Positions 21,390-31,586 are shown, counted from the stretch's first letter. The stretch is 64,000 nt of DNA from Linepithema humile (GCF_040581485.1 NC_090133.1:15500001-15564000), one strand, 5' to 3'. Numbers and translations are program-made. Notes: a model not told the origin generated them from the sequence alone.

Positions 21390-21965
21390 AGATTATACAG
21401 AATATCCCATTTTAATTGTCGCAGGCAAAATATCTCGAAAAATATGCAAGATACGAAAAAATGTTTTAAACAACAGTTATAGGGTTTGAAGGGAGACAGA
21501 TAATGCTGATATTCATTTGATCTTTCAGTGATCTTGAAAACTTCTATTAAGTTAACTCTAAAATTTTAAATGAAACACTTTATTTTTGATTCCAGAATCT
21601 AATAACTGGTGTCAAGAGCTTTCCGAAACACTATAATAAAACATTTTTTCATGGAGTATTTTTCAAGTTATCATTATCCCTTATTTAACATATTTTGATA
21701 TAAAATATAAAATATCTCGTAAAATATTTATTTTTCGATAATCTTACCCTAATACTTTTATGCACAGAATAATAAAACGAATTAATTGATGTAAAGCAAA
21801 TGCTTAGTTGTCTTTAACACAAAATGTGTAATTTATAATGTACTTTTTGTTAAAAGTAACCATGTATTATCTTCATGATAACTTGAAAAATACTCAATGA
21901 AAAAATATTTTATTATAGTAATTTGGAAAGTTCTTGACACCAGCTATTAGATTAAAGATTGAGTA
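21390..21965. repeat. Degenerate member of the TA-flanked MITE family
   Basis: Contains the shared blocks TATCTCGAAAAATATGCAAG, ACCCTAATACTTTTATG and AAATGTGTAATTTATAATG. An inverted pair TCTAATAACTGGTGTCAAG (about 21597) and its complement (about 21942) indicates a foldback structure. Boundaries are uncertain. Confidence 0.5.
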
Positions 21966-22200
21966 TTTGACCAATCAGAAAGAAGCAAACAAATATTGCT
22001 TCTTATTGATTGACTAAATTCTCAATGTTTAATCTCAATCTACAATGCGTCGTCTGTAGCGGATTTTAGTTGACTGCGATGATGTGTCTTGTTTTTGTTA
22101 CCCGAGCAACATAACAACAATTGCATCATCCTTAAGAGAGTCCTCGAACCACGTCATTGTTCTTTGCATATTATTCGTGTTATTAATACATATTAATTAA
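21966..22200. other. Short foldback and unique sequence
   Basis: ATTGAGTATTTGACCAATCA and its complement about 50 bases later form a hairpin spanning about 21958-22025. The rest up to the second direct repeat shows no gene. Confidence 0.4.
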
Positions 22201-22279
22201 TTGATTAATATATTACAATTAATTTAAATTATTGGTGAATTTCTTATAACTTGCAACTTAATTATGATTCTATTGTAGA
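22201..22279 (+). repeat. 79-bp direct repeat, right copy
   Basis: Pairs with 15823-15901. The copies bracket about 6.3 kb of inserted repeats. Removing that block and one copy would bring polymerase B and ATPase to within about 1 kb of each other. Confidence 0.75.
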
Positions 22280-22731
22280 CCAGGTATTATAATGAAAAGC
22301 TCAATGGCGCGCGCGAAGTGCGCGCTTATAATGTTCTAGTATTCTGAAAAAATAATTCTCCAATGATTTTTCTCCAAGTTTATTTTCCTCTTTCTCTCTC
22401 TCTCTCCCCATATACATTCACGTAAAACGACTATTTTTGCCCAATTCTTTCCGTGGAAAGCAGCTTTTCATCGTGGGGGAGTATTATAAGCTCATGAACT
22501 CACTCCCCCGCGCGCGCAGGCGCTGACGCGAGCAATTCCGCTTGTTCAGCATTTACGCTTGTCCAGCTTCTCCGGTCTGAATCAGCTCGTAAAAGACCGC
22601 CGCGAAGTACGCTGGCGCGCGCGCACCTCCGCCGCGGAGTGCCCCCTGCCGCGATGGTAAGCTTACTTCATCGTACCGTTACACGGCTTTTTTTATGTTA
22701 GTGAAGACACGAGCGGTGTTCATTTCACAAG
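22280..22731 (+). promoter_or_regulatory. Upstream region of the late Polinton gene cluster
   Basis: Locally GC-rich, with alternating CG stretches (about 22308-22325 and 22510-22520), a TC-rich tract (about 22391-22408) and ATTATAAG at about 22484. It precedes the ATPase start at 22732 and is the only long non-coding gap before the tightly packed virion genes, so it is the likely promoter for them. A GATGGTAAGC/CACAAG pair (22654-22731) could mark a leader intron. Confidence 0.35.
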
Positions 22732-23448
22732 ATGGACGTACGCTGGAAACATCCCTGGACGGCTATTGTCAGCGGTCCCACCGGCTGTGGTAAAACGGTC
22801 TTTGTAAAATCCTTTCTCAAATATTTACCCGAAATGGCCGATGTTTCTTTTGAAAGAGTCTTATTTTATTACGCCGAATGGCAAGACGCATATCGTCAAC
22901 TACAATACATGTTTGCGAAAACAAAAGAGAAAGTGGGAGGACATGGAAGAGGGGAGGATAAAATAAAGAGAAATATAATCGAGTTTCGCGAAGGGCTACC
23001 GCAAACGGACGATTATTCTTACGATCCTCTCGCACCAAAATTGGTGATAATCGACGATCTTATGAGAGAATCATCCTCGTGCGACGTAATCGTGGATCTT
23101 TTTACAAAGGGTAGTCATCATAAAAATCTCAGTGTTATACTCATCACGCAAAATCTATTTCACCAGGGACGCGGACAGCGCGACATATCTCTTAATTCTA
23201 ACTACATAGCCGTCTTCAAGAACCCGCGCGATCGCGCTCAAATTCGCCATCTCGCGCGACAAGTGTACCCCCATGACCCAAAGTTTCTAGAAGAAGCATA
23301 CTTTGACGCAACCTCACGCCCTCACGGATATTTATTACTCGATCTGAAACAATCGACTCCGGACAAATATCGATTTCGGACAAACATCTTTCCCGACGAT
23401 GCGTTGCATTACGTCTACGTACCGCGCAGATCATTCTCAAGCGTATAA
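22732..23448 (+). CDS. Polinton A32-like packaging ATPase (238 aa)
   Basis: FtsK/HerA-superfamily ATPase that would pump DNA into a capsid. Walker A GPTGCGKT lies at residues 14-21, Walker B KLVIIDDL at about 103-110, and the conserved ITQNLFHQG segment at about 138. The end of the protein keeps PRD...HLARQVYP. The length matches Polinton and adintovirus ATPases. The frame is intact and starts at an ATG followed by a basic/aromatic N terminus. It is the first gene of the late cluster, followed at 6-20 bp spacing by the next gene. Confidence 0.93.
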   Translation: MDVRWKHPWTAIVSGPTGCGKTVFVKSFLKYLPEMADVSFERVLFYYAEWQDAYRQLQYMFAKTKEKVGGHGRGEDKIKRNIIEFREGLPQTDDYSYDPLAPKLVIIDDLMRESSSCDVIVDLFTKGSHHKNLSVILITQNLFHQGRGQRDISLNSNYIAVFKNPRDRAQIRHLARQVYPHDPKFLEEAYFDATSRPHGYLLLDLKQSTPDKYRFRTNIFPDDALHYVYVPRRSFSSV

Positions 23449-23453
23449 AAAGT

Positions 23454-23883
23454 ATGTACTTGCGTTCGCGTGACGTCAGTTGCGAGAGACTTTCACACGA
23501 TAAAAGAAGCGGTAGCAGCGTCAGACAGTGCAACGAAAACCGCTAAACGTTCGATCGGAAAGAGAAATGTTTGTCTTCTAGAGGCATTGTGTCATCTGAA
23601 CAAAAATCAACGCACCTCCTTCCTGCGAACCGCGGATAAAAAATTTATTCGCTGTATTTGCGAATGCGTTTTCAACACACTCAATGGTAACGTTGCGCTC
23701 GAACGACGCGAAAAAAATCGTCTGAGCAAATACAAAACGGCGCTGCGTCGTATCGCGTCAAAGCGTGGAAATTGGAAGAATAAAAAAAAGCTATTGGTAC
23801 AACGAGGTGGATTCTTATCCTATATCATCGTTCCTTTATTAGAGGCCTTATTTTCGCGAATTATAGACAGGGCGACGGATTAA
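23454..23883 (+). pseudogene. Small basic Polinton protein, frame interrupted near its start
   Basis: The main frame (about 23550-23883) encodes a lysine/arginine-rich protein with LLEALCHLNKNQR, a segment RKYKTALRRIASKRGNWKNKKKLL-like in charge, and a hydrophobic C terminus (GGFLSYIIVPLLEALF). I recognise it as a small protein recurrent in insect Polintons, without a firm function. It has no in-frame ATG. The nearest ATG (23454) opens a different frame that stops at about 23544, just where the main frame becomes conserved. A one- or two-base indel near 23545 therefore probably broke the start. Confidence 0.55.
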
Positions 23884-23913
23884 AACACAAGAGAGAAAAT
23901 AATATTGAGCGTT

Positions 23914-24801
23914 ATGGAAAGAGCGAAAAAAATGGTTTTAATTTCTACGGAAAATCTCGAGAGAATGCAGCGTCAATTACATCATCCGCAGCCGACTACC
24001 GACGGTGTACCTCTGGTGGAAAACACATCGGAGAACAACAAAAGCGCTAATAATAATAATTCCGTGCGAACTCCCGGGACCCCTTTATCCAGACTCGATG
24101 CGGAGTTGAGTCAAATTCTTAATTCACCCTATCCGAAGGATGAAGCCGAGAGATAGAAGATGTACAAAGAGGTTCTTTGGCGATATCTTCACTTTGTACG
24201 AGTAGCACGAGGACGACGAAATCAAGAGGACGACACGCGTAACGCCGAGGAAGAAGAAGAAGAAGAAAAAGACGAAAATGCGTTGGACACACGTGAAGGA
24301 GTACCGGCGCACTATCTCACGGGCTCATTCGTTCCGGACTCTAGTCGTACGAGAAGCTTCCCGAAAGAACACGACACAAGTCTCGAGGTGATGAAAAGCG
24401 TCGGAAGAATAGTGGAAAGCGTACCGAAATCTTACCGTGCCAAAGCTCGCTTACTAACAAAACACCTACTCGATAAAACATCGTCGAGTAGAATTAGTTG
24501 GGATGAGCAAGGAGTCGTGACTATAGACGGTAACGTCGTAAAAGATTCAAATATCTCAGACCTGATAAACGAGGCGATGCGCGATAGAAAAACCGTGAAA
24601 GCCGTGGGAAGAGTTCAGTTCGCGCGGTTACTTCACGACTTGAACATTCCCTCCACACTAGTGAGAAATAAAAAATTATTAGCAGTCGGTTCTTCGCAAA
24701 ATATCGCGAAACTTAGCGGTCCTACGGCGAGTTCCACTCCTAAGAGAAACACGGATTCTCCGGTAGCGAGACGCCTGCTCGATTGGAATAAATTGGAATG
24801 A
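23914..24801 (+). pseudogene. Conserved Polinton protein broken by an in-frame TAG at 24154
   Basis: The N-terminal half (from ATG 23914) reads MERAKKMVLISTENLERMQ and ends in a LSRLDAELSQILNS motif. The continuation after the stop, in the same frame, reads KMYKEVLWRYLHF, then an acidic EEEEEEE run, then ISWDEQGVVTIDGN...SNISDLINEAMRDRK. Related Polinton proteins as I recall them have tryptophan at the stop position, so TGG to TAG is likely. The C terminus (ARRLLDWNKLE) overlaps the integrase start as ATGA. Function unknown; its position within the virion cluster suggests a structural role. Confidence 0.7.
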
Positions 24802-25929
24802 CGGGTCTTGAAAAATTGTACTATGATCCCGCGCATTATGCCGGTTATTCGGCTGTCGATAATCTGTTTCGCGCGGCAAATTTATCCCGTAACAATGTCG
24901 TGCGATGGCTCGAAGCGCAAGATGCGTACACACTGCATCGTCCATTGCGACGGAAATTTCCACGAATGCATTACAACGTAACGAATATCGACGATCTGTG
25001 GGAGGCTGATTTGATCGAACTCCGAAATCTCAAAAGTTACAACGACGGATATGCGTATTTACTCGTGATTATCGATGTACTTAGTAAATACGTCTGGGTA
25101 GAACCATTGCGCGACAAGACGAGTAATTCCGTAATGGGAGCTTTCCAGTGCGTGCTCTCGAGAAGTAACGGACGCGTACCCGTATACCTACAAACGGACA
25201 AGGGTAAAGAATTTGTCGGGCGACCGCTACAAAAGCTTTTGGAAGAAAATGACATTTGTTTTCGCGTAGCCCGCAATCCGGATGTCAAAGCCGCCATCGT
25301 CGAGCGCTTTAACAGCGTTGAAAGAACGAATGTGGCGTTATTTTACGCATAAAAATACGCGACGCTACATCGATGTTTTGCAAAATATCGTAAACGCCTA
25401 TAATCACACCCGTCATTCGAGCACCAGAATGCAACCGTATGTCGTTACGAGAGAAAATGCACGTATCGCGCGTGAAAATATAACGCGCCAATGGAGGAGC
25501 AACGACGACGAAGCGAACGAGAAACGTCGAAAGGCTAAATACCACGTCGGTGATCTCGTTCGTATCAGTAGAGCAAAAGTTGTCTTCGAGAAAGAATACG
25601 AGGCACGGTGGAGCGAGGAGATATTTCGAATTCACCGTATACTCGATTGGCGAAAACCACGTGTGTACGAGCTGTGCGATTTAGCGGAAGAAGTCATAGA
25701 CGGCATTTTTTACGAACAAGAATTGGCTCGGGTTGAGAAAAACTTGCAGGAAGAGGAGTTTATCGTCGATCGTGTGATAAGAAGTCGGGGTCGCGGTAAT
25801 AATAAACAGGTGCTGGTTAGCTGGCGTGGTTATCCCAGCAAGTTTGATTCTTGGATCCCTGCTTCGGGTTTAACCTCGCTTGTTCGAAATGAGGACGGAT
25901 CAATTTCTCTTGATTCTTCCCAGCAATAG
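24798..25929 (+). pseudogene. Polinton retroviral-type integrase with chromodomain, frameshifted at about 25312
   Basis: DDE integrase that inserts the element into host DNA. The first frame has the N-terminal LYYDPAHYAGYSAVDNLFRA segment, the first catalytic Asp in LWEADLIEL, the second in LQTDKGKEF and the Glu in AAIVERFN. At about 25312 the frame shifts, and continuation with LKERMWRYFTHK...YNHTRHSSTRMQP is in the +2 frame. That frame carries an SH3-like segment (YHVGDLVRISR) and a chromodomain (EEFIVDRVIRSRG...LVSWRGYP...DSWIP). The N-terminal frame overlaps the previous gene by an ATGA. Confidence 0.85.
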
Positions 25930-26950
25930 TAGTATGCGTTATTTTCCGGACAATGCAACCACTTCCTTCATTACAGAATTACCCCATCCTATACACTTAC
26001 ACGGCGAATGGGAAGTCGCGCTTAACGAGATCCAATTTCCCACTACTTTTTTACACATAAATCACGGTGAAAATGTCATTAGATTCGTCGATATTGAAAA
26101 TGGTCGCGAGACGAGGAAAGGCGGGACGACGTTAACGTCGACGCAAGGAGTAATACCGAATGGTATTTACAAAAATATCGAGGAACTTATCTCTGCTATT
26201 AATTCGGCGTGCAAAAATGCAAATTCGCATATTAATTTGACACTAGAAGACGCTAGTGGTGGTAAAATCTTGTTCGAGATTACATGCGATGACCGGGTAT
26301 GACGAATTCTATAGGCGCGTCGTCCGCGAGCGACGTTACGGGTTTGTAATAAATCCATTGCGAACTCTCGATGCTGGTTTGTGTGAGTGGTAAAGAAAAG
26401 AGATCGAGTTCACTTTTTAAACACTCGTTTGAATAAATGCAATCTGGTTCACCATATGAACGTTTCCGATAATCTTCTACGAATACTCGGTTGCGGTGGG
26501 GCCCTAACGACTAGTGAAATCGAATTCTATACAACACTTACTGCAACTAATCCTAATTCCAAAGATATTTTTACAGCACCTTTTATCAAACTCGGGTTTA
26601 AAAGAGAACAAAGAGGGCGCGCTGGAAATTTCTATACTCTCGAACCACACGGATTGCTGCGCGGTATTCCCGATAAACTCTTTGTTTATTGTGATATTTG
26701 TGAACCTTATATAACCGGCGATGTGCAAACTCCACTTCTTCGAATAGTACCGGTCGAGCTGCAGCATTACGGTCATTATTACGCGTACGGAGCGAATCAA
26801 GTGAAACATTTCTCCGTCCCGCATTATATACCATTACGACAAACGTATTTTCGTAGGATTGAAATAGATATAAAAGATCAATTCGGAAAAAGAATACCAT
26901 TCCAATCGGGAACGCTGACGGTGACGTTGCACTTTAGACGTTTCCAGTAA
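25889..26950 (+). pseudogene. Polinton penton-like minor capsid protein interrupted by an inverted capsid-gene fragment
   Basis: Minor capsid (penton) protein expected at virion vertices. The start at 25889 overlaps the integrase end by 41 bp. It contains LILPSNSSMRYFPDNATTSF and LHGEWEVALNEIQFP, the N-terminal signature of this family. After residue about 135 the frame stops at 26302, inside a 146-bp segment that is an inverted copy of the start of the major capsid gene. Family sequence resumes at about 26436 (NVSDNLLRILGCGG) and runs to LHFRRFQ at 26950, with FVYCDICEPYITGDVQTPLL and the YIPLRQTYFRRIEIDI core. The product cannot be full length in this copy. Confidence 0.8.
26289..26434 (-). 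repeat. 146-bp inverted copy of major capsid gene 5' end inside the penton gene
   Basis: The reverse complement of 27639-27784 with one mismatch in 146 bases (CGAACTCTCG here against CGAATTCTCG). It contains the same reading-frame shadow on both strands. It sits at the point where the penton frame breaks. Confidence 0.92.
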
Positions 26951-26979
26951 GAAAAAATCAGTCGGAAAAGCCGCACGCT

Positions 26980-27590
26980 ATGACTAGACCGGAGGACCAT
27001 GAATATTACGATATACAAAACGGAGGTCGGAGTGAAGGAATCACACGAGTTTTCGTCGGAGCACCCTATCAACGAGGACACGGAATCGGTAGTTTTCTCG
27101 GAGGATTATTCAGGAGGGCGCTTCCTTATCTGAGTAAAGGTGTACGAGCGGTTGGTAAAGAAGCTTTACGCGCCGGCATTAGCGTGATGGAGGATGTTGA
27201 AAATAATACACCGTTCAAGGAGGCGGTCAAATCTCGTTTCAAGGAATCGAGTGGAAATCTCAAAAGAAAAGCCCAAGAAAAAATAACTAGCTTGATGAAG
27301 GGTACAGGTTATAAAGTATCAGCGAAAACAGCCGCGCTTCAATTTCCTTTCTTCAGTCACAAAAGACGCATCGCGGTGTCGTTCCTAAGTGTCGTCGTCC
27401 TCATCGTCAGACGAGCAAAAAGAAATCGTCGAAAAATAGCAGCGTGCGAAGAAAAATCACAAAGAAAAAAAAGACAACGAAAAAAAAGAAAATTCGCACA
27501 GCGGCTAGAAAGACCAACAGCAAAAAGCCATCCGGCACCACGAGGCGTCGTCGAGTCAAGAAACGTAGTGTAGCCGACATATTCTCTTAA
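26980..27590 (+). pseudogene. VI/PX-like Polinton virion protein with a late frameshift
   Basis: The N-terminal frame (ATG 26980) has the glycine-rich amphipathic segment HGIGSFLGGLFRRALPYLSK and a helical stretch, as in Polinton PX and adenovirus VI-like proteins that act in capsid maturation or membrane disruption. At about 27345 the original frame turns into unrelated sequence. The +2 frame reads a lysine/arginine-rich tail ending RRVKKRSVADIFS and a TAA at 27588-27590, the expected family C terminus. A single indel near 27345 therefore splits the gene. The penton gene ends 29 bases upstream and the capsid gene begins 29 bases downstream. Confidence 0.7.
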
Positions 27591-27619
27591 TCAGTGCGTG
27601 AATTAGGAATTTACGGAGC

Positions 27620-28957
27620 ATGTCCTTTCTTCATACACATTCAAACGAGTGTTTAAAAAGTGAACTCGATCTCTTTTCTTTACCACTCACACAAACCAGC
27701 ATCGAGAATTCGCAATGGATTTATTACAAACCCGTAACGTCGCTCGCGGACGACGCGCCTATAGAATTCGTCATACCCGGTCATGGAGAAGATTATCTAG
27801 ATCTCACGCACACCATGCTGAGTCTTCGCGTACGCGTAGAATCTTCCCCCCTAGCAGGAGGTGGTACCGCCGTTGGCACCCCCGAATTCAAAGTAGGTCC
27901 TGTAAATCATTTACTGCATTCCATGTTCAACCAAATCGACATATATTTCAATCAAAAACTCGTGTCGCCCCCAAACAACGCTTACGCGTATCGGGCTTAC
28001 ATCGAGGCGTTATTAAATTATTCTTCACCCACAAAAAACTCCCATCTGACTTGCTGTCTGTGGGATATGGATACCCCAGGTTTAATGGACGCCCTCCTAG
28101 AGTCGCAAACCCCAAATCAGGCTCTCGTGAGACGCTCGCGTTACATTCGAGACGAACAGGCGCTAAATCTCATAGGCCATCTTCACTGCGACGTTTTCAA
28201 CCAGGATAAATTCTTAATCAACGGGGTGGAAGTTAGAATGAGGCTCGTTCGCTCGAAAGATTCGTTTTGCCTTATGGAATATAATTCACTGTCAAAAATA
28301 CGCCTTCTAGACGCTAGTCTGCTCGTTAGAAGAGCAAAGATAAGCCCTGGTGTGTTACTCTCGCATGCGAGAATGTTGAGTAAAACCACCGCCAAATATC
28401 CTCTCACAAAAGTCGAGGTTAAAACATTTACGATTCACGCTGGACTCGTAGGGGAATCGATAGATAATGTAATACTCGGACAACTGCCAAAACGTGTAAT
28501 AGTCGGTTTTGTCGATAACAGAGCGTTTAATGGTGATAGAAAACTGAATCCGTTTAATTTCAAAAACTACGGTATAAATTTCTTTTCTCTGTATGCCGAT
28601 GGTATGCAAATTCCCAGTAGACCGTTACAACCGAACTTCTCGAAAGACGAAGGCCTTTACGTCGAAGCCTACCACACGCTCTTCTCGGGAACCGGCATTC
28701 ACTTCTTGAACGAGGGAAATTCTATAAGTAGAGAGGATTATGGCCAGGGCTACACTCTTTTCGCTTTCGATCTTACCCCCGACTTGTCCGCTCATTGCGC
28801 CGGACATTGGAATCTCGTGAAACATGGTAGTTTGCGATTAGAAGTGAAATTTGAAAAGGCGCTTACCGCGACCGTTAATTGTATCGTTTACGCAGAGTTC
28901 GATAACATTCTAGAAATAGACTCCTCTCGACAAGTTATCGTCGATTTTGCCGGTTAG
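27620..28957 (+). CDS. Polinton double-jelly-roll major capsid protein (445 aa)
   Basis: Hexon-type major capsid protein. It begins MSFLHTHSNECLKSELDLFS and has the family landmarks IEFVIPGHGEDYLDLTHTML, VGPVNHLLHSMFNQIDIYFN, NAYAYRAYIEALLNYS, and a C-terminal segment ending in a tryptophan-containing beta strand (GHWNLVKHGSLRLEVKFEK). The length and the order next to the VI-like gene match other insect Polintons. The frame is fully open. Its bases 27639-27784 are duplicated in inverted form within the penton gene. Confidence 0.93.
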   Translation: MSFLHTHSNECLKSELDLFSLPLTQTSIENSQWIYYKPVTSLADDAPIEFVIPGHGEDYLDLTHTMLSLRVRVESSPLAGGGTAVGTPEFKVGPVNHLLHSMFNQIDIYFNQKLVSPPNNAYAYRAYIEALLNYSSPTKNSHLTCCLWDMDTPGLMDALLESQTPNQALVRRSRYIRDEQALNLIGHLHCDVFNQDKFLINGVEVRMRLVRSKDSFCLMEYNSLSKIRLLDASLLVRRAKISPGVLLSHARMLSKTTAKYPLTKVEVKTFTIHAGLVGESIDNVILGQLPKRVIVGFVDNRAFNGDRKLNPFNFKNYGINFFSLYADGMQIPSRPLQPNFSKDEGLYVEAYHTLFSGTGIHFLNEGNSISREDYGQGYTLFAFDLTPDLSAHCAGHWNLVKHGSLRLEVKFEKALTATVNCIVYAEFDNILEIDSSRQVIVDFAG

Positions 28958-29031
28958 ACTTTTATAACGCCAAACCCCCGCCTCCCACCACTACTACTAC
29001 ACACATTTTTCCCTCACGTCTGTTTTCTTAA

Positions 29032-29992
29032 ATGGCGTGTGAAGCAGCGGAAACAGATTCAGTCCTGTTCGAGACACGAACGTCGTCGCTTCGTTTGAAA
29101 ATAAAGAGTGAGTACTTGGACATAACTATGGATATAGTCATTGATATACAGGGTTTCCGCGATGCCGCCAAGAAGTTTATTCCGAAAGAAGTAGCTGTCG
29201 TTGCGATTAACTCACCAATCATCGGACACTGGATTATGACGCCTCCCTATCCTTTTGACAATTTACCCGATAAATCGAGACGAGAAAACAACTGGCTTTC
29301 GCGAAATTATCACGGTATCGAGTGGTTCGATGGTGAAACTGATCTTAAATGTTTCGTAATACAACTACGTGAAATAACACGTCGAGCGCGCTACATCTAT
29401 AGCAGGGGGCAGGAAAAGGCACACTATCTGAGGCGTCTACTTTCCAGAAACGTATATAATCTAGAAGGAATTTCTCCGGCATTTAAAAATTTACCAGAAG
29501 TCAAAGAGAGCGGACATCGGTGCTCTCACCACGGCTTTCGATTTTGCTCTACAGACAAGCTTCTTTGTGCGTTACGCAACGCTTGCAAATTGAAACGCTG
29601 GATAGTCACTCAAAACACTAGCAGCGGGTGTAGCATCGTTTGGAACTGCGATGATCTTTCTCATGAGAATTGGAGCGTAAGCGAAAAAACTGACAGTGCT
29701 GTTTTTATGAAAAAGAATAAAAATCTTGATATAATTCGCAATATCGAAGCGTGGCGTAACGCTACGGAAGAAGAAGAAGAAGAGAAGAATCAATCACTTT
29801 ATTACATTGCAAAAGATACACCGTACGTAAAGAAAGAAGAAGAATATCCTACCGATAGCTACGCTCAACAAACCATCCCCGTTAACACACAATCATTCGA
29901 GAACGTCTACTCTTTGCGTAAGGAGGTAAACCCCTGCGACTCTACTATACAAATAATTCCTCGCACGCGAGCACCGTCTTGTTACGCGACAA
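29032..29992 (+). CDS. DIQ-domain protein of unknown function (Polinton-associated)
   Basis: Starts at ATG 29032, with a second candidate at MDIVIDIQGF (29129). It contains VIDIQGFRDAAKKF, AVVAINSPIIGHWIMTPPYPF and NWLSRNYHGIEWFDG, a domain I have seen repeatedly beside Polintons and other insect mobile elements and which may have an RNase H-like fold; that is inference. Later come a cysteine/histidine pair (HRCSHHGFRFC) and a glutamate run (EEEEEE). The same frame continues into the protease because of a frameshift downstream, giving an artificial 493-codon fusion. The true C terminus is uncertain; 29992 is an estimate. Confidence 0.55.
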
Positions 29993-30513
29993 ATGAATTC
30001 GTTGGAAATCTTACACGCGTTGCATCGTCTCAATGTCAGATATGCGGGATCTATCCTGCCGACAGACTACCGAGGGTGTGGACGAGGTCGACAGCCATTG
30101 TCGCTAATACAGACGAACATGACCGCCCCGGAAGACACTGGGTCGCCTTTTACATCGACGAGCATGGTACCGGCACATATTTCGATAGTTACGGAATCCC
30201 GCCACACTCGGATCAACGATTTCATCTGCGACTTCGACGAAATTCCATCACGTATCGATGGAACATCGAGCAGCTACAAGGATTTTTTTCGCAAACATGC
30301 GGTCAATATTGTTGCGTGTTTCTTTACTATTTGTCTCTTGGTTACAGCCTTCAGCAATTTCTTCGTCTTTTCACCGATGATTATAACCAAAACGACAGAC
30401 TGATAGTATGCTTATATCGCAAAATTTTTCTTTGCAAAAAGAATGAGCAAACGAAACTACCTACTAGTACTTGTTGTAATATTCAACGATGTATTTTTAA
30501 AAATTTTAAATAA
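29993..30513 (+). pseudogene. Adenain-like cysteine protease, frameshifted at about 30047
   Basis: Polinton PRO (C5/Ulp1-like) that matures virion proteins. The natural start MNSLEILHALHRLNVRYAG (29993) is in one frame. After GG the family sequence continues in another as IYPADRLPRVW, GRHWVAFYID (catalytic His), TGTYFDSYGIPP (Asp) and TCGQYCCVFL (catalytic Cys), then LFTDDYNQND. A one-base loss near 30047 explains the switch. Catalytic residues are all present. The last gene of the cluster, 147 bp before the right TIR. Confidence 0.8.
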
Positions 30514-31341
30514 AACATTTTTTTCATATATTTAACATTTCTGGATACGCGCTTTGAAATAATATTTTTAGAATGTATTCAGTAAGTCGAATAAAATATT
30601 TTTATATTTTGACTGTAATGTTCAATTATGTATTTTTAAAAAAAATTCCAAATAAACGATTTTGTATTTTATTTCTTGCATTCGTTTCCTTCCCCTTTTT
30701 GCATGTTCCTGCACGCTCCACTCGCCATCGTCAATTTTTACAGCACGCTCAATCTGCGAAAACGGGTGGCTGACGCTCACCCCGTTCACGCAATATCGCG
30801 CGCTCGACCCCTTAACCATCACACCAAATATCAAACTAAAAGTCGCATGATCATTCGTCGCTGCGACGTCATTCTTTTGTTCGCTATACGTGCCAGAGAG
30901 TCCGGGGTACCTCATATAGACGCGGTCCCAGTATAAATGCGCCCCTTCCCTTCGCAGACTAGAGGCGACTGTGTGACGTCGTTTGTTTACATGTCCCATA
31001 CCTGCCAGAGAGTCCGGGGTACCTCATATAGACGCGGCCCCAGCACATATACATCCCTTCCCTTCGCAGACTAGAGGCGACTGTGTGATGTCGTTTGTTT
31101 ACATGCTCCATACCTGCCAGAGAGTCCGGGGTACCTCGTATAGACGCGGCCCCAACATATATACATCCCTTCCCTTCGCAGACTAGAGGCGACTGTGTGA
31201 CGTCGTTTGTTTACATGCTCCATACCTGCCAGAGAGTCCGGGGTACATCATATAGACGCGGTCCCAGCATATATACATCCCTTCCCTGCCAGGTCCCATA
31301 GCCATAAATATACGACACACCATTTTACTATCATTAGATGT

Positions 31342-31407
31342 ATAGGTAGCCCAGCAGACTAGGACCAGGACTAGAAATCCAGCGATCCAGGTTCGAACCC
31401 AGCTTGG
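31342..31407 (+). repeat. tRNA-Ser(AGA)-like sequence in right TIR
   Basis: Identical in layout to the left copy: A-box-like segment from about 31344, anticodon-loop-like CTAGAAA at 31371-31377 and B box GGTTCGAACCC at 31390-31400. In both arms it is oriented outward, toward the nearer end of the element. Confidence 0.5.
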
Positions 31408-31429
31408 ATTTTCTCAATTCCGAAAAATA

Positions 31430-31586
31430 CTGGCCGGAGCACAGACTTTTGCATAAAGCATAACGCATAAGCATAAGGAAATTGATTGGTCCATTTCCTT
31501 ATGCATTTGCTTATGCTTATATATAGACCAATCAATTTCCTTATGCTTATGCGTTATGCTTTATGTAAAAGTCTGTGCTCCGGCCT
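31430..31586. mobile_element. 157-bp palindromic MITE inserted in the right TIR
   Basis: CTGGCCGGAGCACAGAC ... GTCTGTGCTCCGGCCT, nearly perfect foldback, with a TA duplication on each side. The left TIR has the uninterrupted site (AAAAAATAAAAATC), so insertion happened after the two TIRs were made. Confidence 0.85.

Noticed and set aside
29032..30513. A 493-aa fusion of DIQ domain and cysteine protease
   Set aside because: The protease N terminus is found in another frame; a one-base loss makes the apparent fusion.
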